A DNA stretch of 64,000 nucleotides, from NCBI GenBank assembly GCA_024742995.1, contig JANSXK010000003.1:143646-207645 (forward strand), read 5' to 3'. Each line of letters opens with the position of its first letter. Positions within the stretch are counted from its first letter, which is position 1. Source of the DNA: Gammaproteobacteria bacterium (lineage in GTDB: Bacteria > Pseudomonadota > Gammaproteobacteria > Legionellales > Legionellaceae). The position numbers were made by a program, and so were the translations under genes. The notes beneath the pieces are model-generated. The model made no database searches, was not told the DNA's origin, and saw nothing but the letters and a program-made list of their open reading frames with translations. Below are positions 61,755 through 64,000 of this stretch, piece by piece.

Positions 61755-62810
61755 ATGCCATTTGAATCTTCTTTATCTGTAAGACCTGATTTGTATAAAG
61801 ATAAGTCAGAAAATCATGCTGCTACGCATGAGCCAATCACTACGACAACAGAAGCACAGCAACGAGAAGTAGCCCGGGTCTTGGATGTGCGGCGCGATCC
61901 TATGAGTGGAAAAGAACTGTCAGTGTCTGAGATCCCGAAGAATGTGATTGCAAGTCGCAGAGGTCATTCGGTTTATGTTGAATCCTTTGTGTTTAAGCCA
62001 ACTTCGCCTCAATTATTGGCTCAAATGGATCAGTTTTTAAAAGATTTTATCGCTATTATTCAGCGCTACCAGATCGCTGCAGAACATCATATTGTACAAA
62101 TGACAGATGCCTTACATTTTGCTTTTGGCTCGGTAACTTCTCCCAATACCAGGGCAGCATTTTTTGAACAAAAGCGTATTGGGTCTGATGATACTTCAGC
62201 TTCCTACCAAGGGGCTGCGTGGAAAGAACTGATCCACTATTGTCAGAAATTTTTAGATCAAGTCGAACCCAGTATGGTGTTTAAAGAAATCAAAATGAAT
62301 CAGGATGGACATGTGGTTTTAAGAATGACGATTCAACAAGCACAGTCTTATCTGTATTTTAGAAATACTTGGCAACGACTTTTTTCTGATAATTATCAGC
62401 GCTATACAGATCCTGAAAAAGTTACGACGCTTGCTTCTGTATTGGGGGTTGTCGATTTGTTTGCGTTATCTGAAAGCCAGCGCGCTTCATTCATTGCGGA
62501 CATGAATGGGATGTTTGCAGCGGTTACAGCTGCTATGCACAACAGGTCTTATCCTTGTAACCGTATTGAATTCACTGAAGCGTCGAATCGGATGCTGCAA
62601 AGACAAGACATGCTGGGAAAGTTAACGATTCAGAGAGGTTATGTACGGTTTTCCAATCGTCCTATCCAAGACCATACCAGTAAAAAGATCATAGTAGCAT
62701 TGAAACTGAAAAGTGTGTTTGGGGAAAATATTTTGAGTGGCGGCAACGCTTTGCAAAAGAGAATTGTTTGCGACAATGATGACGATCAAATTTCTTTAAC
62801 TCGCAAATAA
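61755..62810 (+). CDS. Unknown protein, acidic C-terminus
   Basis: About 351 residues from ATG 61755 (364 from ATG 61716). A polar N-terminus is followed by a mostly helical domain ('PQLLAQMDQFLKDFIAIIQR', 'YQGAAWKELIHYCQKFLDQV') and a mixed C-terminal part ('GKLTIQRGYVRFSNRPIQDH'). No signal peptide or membrane span. The end is 'CDNDDDQISLTRK', the same acidic-run-then-short-tail pattern seen in two membrane-protein unknowns here. It overlaps convergent tpm by 25 bases. No family recognised. Confidence 0.65.
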   Translation: MPFESSLSVRPDLYKDKSENHAATHEPITTTTEAQQREVARVLDVRRDPMSGKELSVSEIPKNVIASRRGHSVYVESFVFKPTSPQLLAQMDQFLKDFIAIIQRYQIAAEHHIVQMTDALHFAFGSVTSPNTRAAFFEQKRIGSDDTSASYQGAAWKELIHYCQKFLDQVEPSMVFKEIKMNQDGHVVLRMTIQQAQSYLYFRNTWQRLFSDNYQRYTDPEKVTTLASVLGVVDLFALSESQRASFIADMNGMFAAVTAAMHNRSYPCNRIEFTEASNRMLQRQDMLGKLTIQRGYVRFSNRPIQDHTSKKIIVALKLKSVFGENILSGGNALQKRIVCDNDDDQISLTRK

Positions 62811-63448
62811 TACAGTTGTTCCGTTGCTTCTAATAATCCCTTTGTTTGTAGGTGGGCGGGGATGTCACGCAGTGGTTTACTGTACCATTGTTGGATATCA
62901 AAGGATGGGCTGAAAAGGTGTTTGATTTCATCCTCATCTACTGAAAATGGCGGACCTTGCATGGTGGTTTTATCATAAGCAGTCGTTATCACCAGCATCT
63001 GCGCTCCGGGTTTGAGCAATTGCGATAGATGTAGGGCGTACGACTGTCTTATTGTGGTGGGTAATGCAATAAGCGACGCTCTGTCATATACGCCATCAAC
63101 CTTGCCAAGCATCTGCTTATCAAGTTTAAAAAAATCACCTGCAAGCAGAGTGATGTTATGACTTGTATAAACGTCGAAATCTCCCATTTTTGTCATGTTG
63201 ACGGGGAGGTTGTTTTCCGAAAAAAATGCTTCACAAGCGACCGAGCTAAGCTCAATACCTATAACGTCATACCCTTGTTTTAAAAACCAAAGCATATCGA
63301 TGCTTTTACCGCATAAAGGAACAAAGATACGAGCACCAGGCTTTAAATTTAAGCTCGGGAAATAGCGCTGCATTAATGTATTGGGTTTTTTTTGATCAAA
63401 ACCAATGTTATCGGATGCCCATTTTTGATGCCAGTATTGATGATTCAT
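62786..63448 (-). CDS. tpm: Thiopurine S-methyltransferase family protein
   Basis: SAM-dependent methyltransferase of the Tpm family (thiopurines, tellurite/selenite in some bacteria). 'WHQKWASDNIGFDQKKPNTL', 'IFVPLCGKSIDMLWFLKQGY', 'IGIELSSVACEAFF', 'VDGVYDRASLIALP' and 'GPPFSVDEDEI' are the conserved blocks. 220 residues. GGAGG lies nine bases before the ATG. Convergent overlap with the unknown gene at its 3' end. Confidence 0.94.
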   Translation of the reverse strand: MNHQYWHQKWASDNIGFDQKKPNTLMQRYFPSLNLKPGARIFVPLCGKSIDMLWFLKQGYDVIGIELSSVACEAFFSENNLPVNMTKMGDFDVYTSHNITLLAGDFFKLDKQMLGKVDGVYDRASLIALPTTIRQSYALHLSQLLKPGAQMLVITTAYDKTTMQGPPFSVDEDEIKHLFSPSFDIQQWYSKPLRDIPAHLQTKGLLEATEQLYYLRVKEI

Positions 63449-63690
63449 GACAATGAGCCTCCGAAAACGTATTTTTTATCATGCCAAATTTTCACATATG
63501 GGGCAATTTTCTCCTATATCTTGCTTGGGACTCACATCATTTTTTATGAACCAAGAGAATAAAAGTAAAATATTTGAATAATAAGATCAAATTATGATAT
63601 TATCCTGCGCAAAGAAGATAGCCCTAGATTGCGATGTTAGAGCGACGAGCAACGCATTTTGATAGGGATAATCATTCAACAGGAAATGCT

Positions 63691-64000
63691 ATGTTGGGCG
63701 GTGATAATTCTGCAGATAGCGAAGGAGTGAGTACTATGATTGGCACGATTGTAGGTTCATTGTCATTGGCGGCCGCTGGATTTTTTTATTATCAGCACGC
63801 TTCCAATAGTGTCAGTATATCAAGGTCTGCTGCCAGTTCGAACGCAGATACCTCCCAAAATCCCGTTGTAATTGCATTAGATAAGTACGCTGATTTGATT
63901 GAGCAGGCAAATCATGATCGGGAAACGATTGCTGAGGAGCGGTTTAAATGTCGTGCTGAATTCAAGCAATACAAATTGTTATTAGAGGAAGAAGTAAAGA
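63691..64000 (+). CDS. Partial gene, single-span protein with coiled coil
   Basis: Open reading frame running off the window end. ATG 63691 has AGGAAAT six bases upstream; an in-frame ATG at 63634 has no visible site. The sequence begins 'MLGGDNSADSEGVSTM', then one hydrophobic span ('IGTIVGSLSLAAAGFFYY'), a Ser/Ala linker, and an acidic-basic helix that looks like the start of a coiled coil ('EERFKCRAEFKQYKLLLEEE'). No family recognised. Confidence 0.6.
   Translation, partial: MLGGDNSADSEGVSTMIGTIVGSLSLAAAGFFYYQHASNSVSISRSAASSNADTSQNPVVIALDKYADLIEQANHDRETIAEERFKCRAEFKQYKLLLEEEVK

Overview
This window looks like a chromosomal segment of a gammaproteobacterium in or near the Legionellales, probably host- or amoeba-associated. 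The housekeeping genes are gammaproteobacterial in type and order: ccm genes, pgsA followed by tRNA-Gly/Cys/Leu, smrB divergent from prmB, fdxA-yoaA-tsaB, and lolCD. A bifunctional aspartokinase/diaminopimelate decarboxylase and an ankyrin protein resembling the Legionella core effector AnkH point to Legionellales. The genus cannot be named from the sequence alone. No Dot/Icm secretion gene lies in the window, so every effector assignment is inference.

Layout. 0-7.8 kb: cytochrome c maturation genes ccmB and ccmCDEFGHI, split between ccmB and ccmC by a reverse-strand DarTG-type DNA ADP-ribosylation toxin-antitoxin pair. 7.8-14.5 kb: small unknown genes, an AddA/RecB-like helicase-nuclease and the lysine-pathway fusion enzyme. 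15-19.6 kb: clpB divergent from sppA, then nnrD. 19.6-21.1 kb: two unknown membrane or exported proteins with a repeat-derived C-terminus and a duplicated start signal. 21.3-27 kb: reverse-strand MFS transporter-miaB-rluD-pgeF-htrA run. 27-32.6 kb: smrB, prmB, asd, an unknown gene, the AnkH-like gene and a duplicated-hairpin membrane protein. 32.9-37.7 kb: rne divergent from rluC-HAD-pgsA and three tRNAs. 37.7-47.6 kb: small unknowns, fdxA-yoaA-tsaB-ycaR-rarA, a VapBC-type module and lolCD-ogt. 47.6-57.8 kb is the most accessory-looking part: a TPR protein with a CCC cluster, a Rab-like GTPase with C-terminal membrane hairpins, HU, tag, a 1526-residue coiled-coil-rich protein and an unknown anchored protein. 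57.9-64 kb: pabBA with a MITE-like element fused to pabA, an MFS gene, a broken metallo-hydrolase, an unknown gene, tpm and a partial gene.

Cross-cutting themes. (1) Several unrelated unknown proteins share a C-terminal membrane-hairpin module or end in an acidic run, consistent with secreted host-directed proteins. (2) Two short repeat classes have been absorbed into coding sequence: a palindromic family with core GGACAAGCCGCGGGACGTAGG-like sequence, encoding 'RPxDKPR' tails, and a palindromic element with ends AGGACTTACG. (3) Toxin-antitoxin modules (DarTG, VapBC) sit between core operons. No transposase, phage gene, CRISPR array or rRNA was seen.
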